Source: Rotaria sp. Silwood1 (taxonomy: Eukaryota; Rotifera; Eurotatoria; Philodinida; Philodinidae). Taken from it: a DNA stretch of 64,000 nt. Below the pieces are notes generated by a model. The model did not search any database. It was not told where the DNA came from and was given only the letters and a program-made list of their open reading frames with translations. A program made the translations under genes and the position numbers. Position 1 is the stretch's first letter. Every line of letters starts with the position of its first letter. The stretch covers positions 1,718,741 through 1,782,740 of the forward strand of contig CAJNOP010000027.1 of assembly GCA_905250075.1 (NCBI GenBank). Reading direction: 5' to 3'. Shown one piece after another: positions 63,612-64,000 of the stretch.

Positions 63612-64000
63612 GATGTTCACCAGGACAAATCTAGAATAAAAGAATCAATGTACAAAATGTGTGTCTGCTATATCATTAAACAGAGTGTCTACTTCCTTTT
63701 CTTTCTCTCTCCCCTTCTCCCTCTTTTTTTTTCTCTGTATTCCCATTACTGCGTTACGTATGCTTGGACAAATGCATTCGTTCTTCTCGTATTTTTTTTC
63801 CTCTCGTCGTTGTCGTCTGTAACAACAGGGAAAACACGGCGGCAGATGGTCAGCACGCGTTCGCCTCTGTCCATTCATTCAAGAGAGGTGGCACACATGC
63901 ACGCTCAGTGCACATTGAAAGGACAAAGGGAACAAAAAAAAAAAGAGAGAGACGTTAATTTCAGATACACATATATATATAAAAAAATGATGAGAAACTT
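63612..64000. other. Upstream of FLYWCH gene; no gene recognised
   Basis: Contains a pyrimidine-rich block (63690-63735) and GA-rich sequence near 63940. It probably includes 5' UTR or promoter of the minus-strand FLYWCH gene. The two overlapping opposite-strand ORFs here have no recognisable domain. Confidence 0.4.

Noticed and set aside
1..64000. CRISPR arrays, rRNA genes, tRNA genes and prokaryotic operon signals
   Set aside because: None seen; the repeats are transposon-derived or microsatellites, and the genes are spliced animal genes. A tRNA scan was not possible by eye, so an isolated tRNA cannot be excluded.

Overview
This is AT-rich nuclear DNA from an animal. The protein-coding genes are split by mostly short GT-AG introns (about 50-70 bp, with a few near 1 kb) and their products are metazoan: calreticulin, a TRPA1-type channel, a cyclic-nucleotide-gated channel with a C-terminal coiled coil, an Rbfox-type RNA-binding protein, a CRAL-TRIO protein, YJU2, a two-KH-domain protein and a FLYWCH protein. 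Compact introns, a GPCR fragment, a retrotransposon and miniature DNA transposons would fit a bdelloid rotifer or another small AT-rich invertebrate. This assignment is inference; no rRNA or mitochondrial marker is present to confirm it.

Layout. 921-1895 (+): last two exons of an unrecognised gene. 4485-6015 (-): complete six-exon calreticulin. 8722-9680: decayed second copy of the CRAL-TRIO locus found at 29 kb. 10551-11246 (-): truncated GPCR with one in-frame stop. 13654-19993 (-): nine-exon TRPA1-like channel with two ~1.1 kb introns, one carrying an inverted-repeat element; a 37-base G run lies about 200 bp upstream of its start codon. 20728-21308: non-autonomous hAT-like element with an 8-bp target duplication. 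21317-28960: no convincing gene, several foldbacks. 29126-30063 (-): CRAL-TRIO gene. 32190-36741 (+): decayed non-LTR retrotransposon carrying a nested hAT-like element (33756-34127). 37589-38803 (+): YJU2 splicing factor, flanked by two copies of a dispersed repeat. 40199-40579 (-): Gln/Asn-rich terminal exon with an in-frame TAA. 41624-43505 (-): tandem pair of ADP-ribosylglycohydrolase-like genes lacking recognisable metal-binding motifs; the upstream copy is broken. 45066-48420 (+): two-KH-domain protein. 51194-52483 (+): small Rbfox-like RRM protein, convergent with the CNG-channel gene (52732-56374, -). 56375-62072: gene-poor with microsatellites. 62073-63611 (-): FLYWCH zinc-finger protein.

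The genes are unrelated housekeeping and sensory genes, each with its own exon structure; I see no operon or functional cluster. The most noteworthy signals are an 11-cysteine cluster in the TRPA1 pre-S1 linker, a CNG selectivity filter without the expected T-I-G-E, the ADP-ribosylglycohydrolase pseudoenzymes, and two hAT-like miniature elements with exact 8-bp target duplications, one of which sits inside a LINE so that removing it restores the LINE frame. Exon models were built by hand from splice sites, reading phase and family similarity, so individual boundaries could be off by a few bases where alternative AGs or GTs exist.
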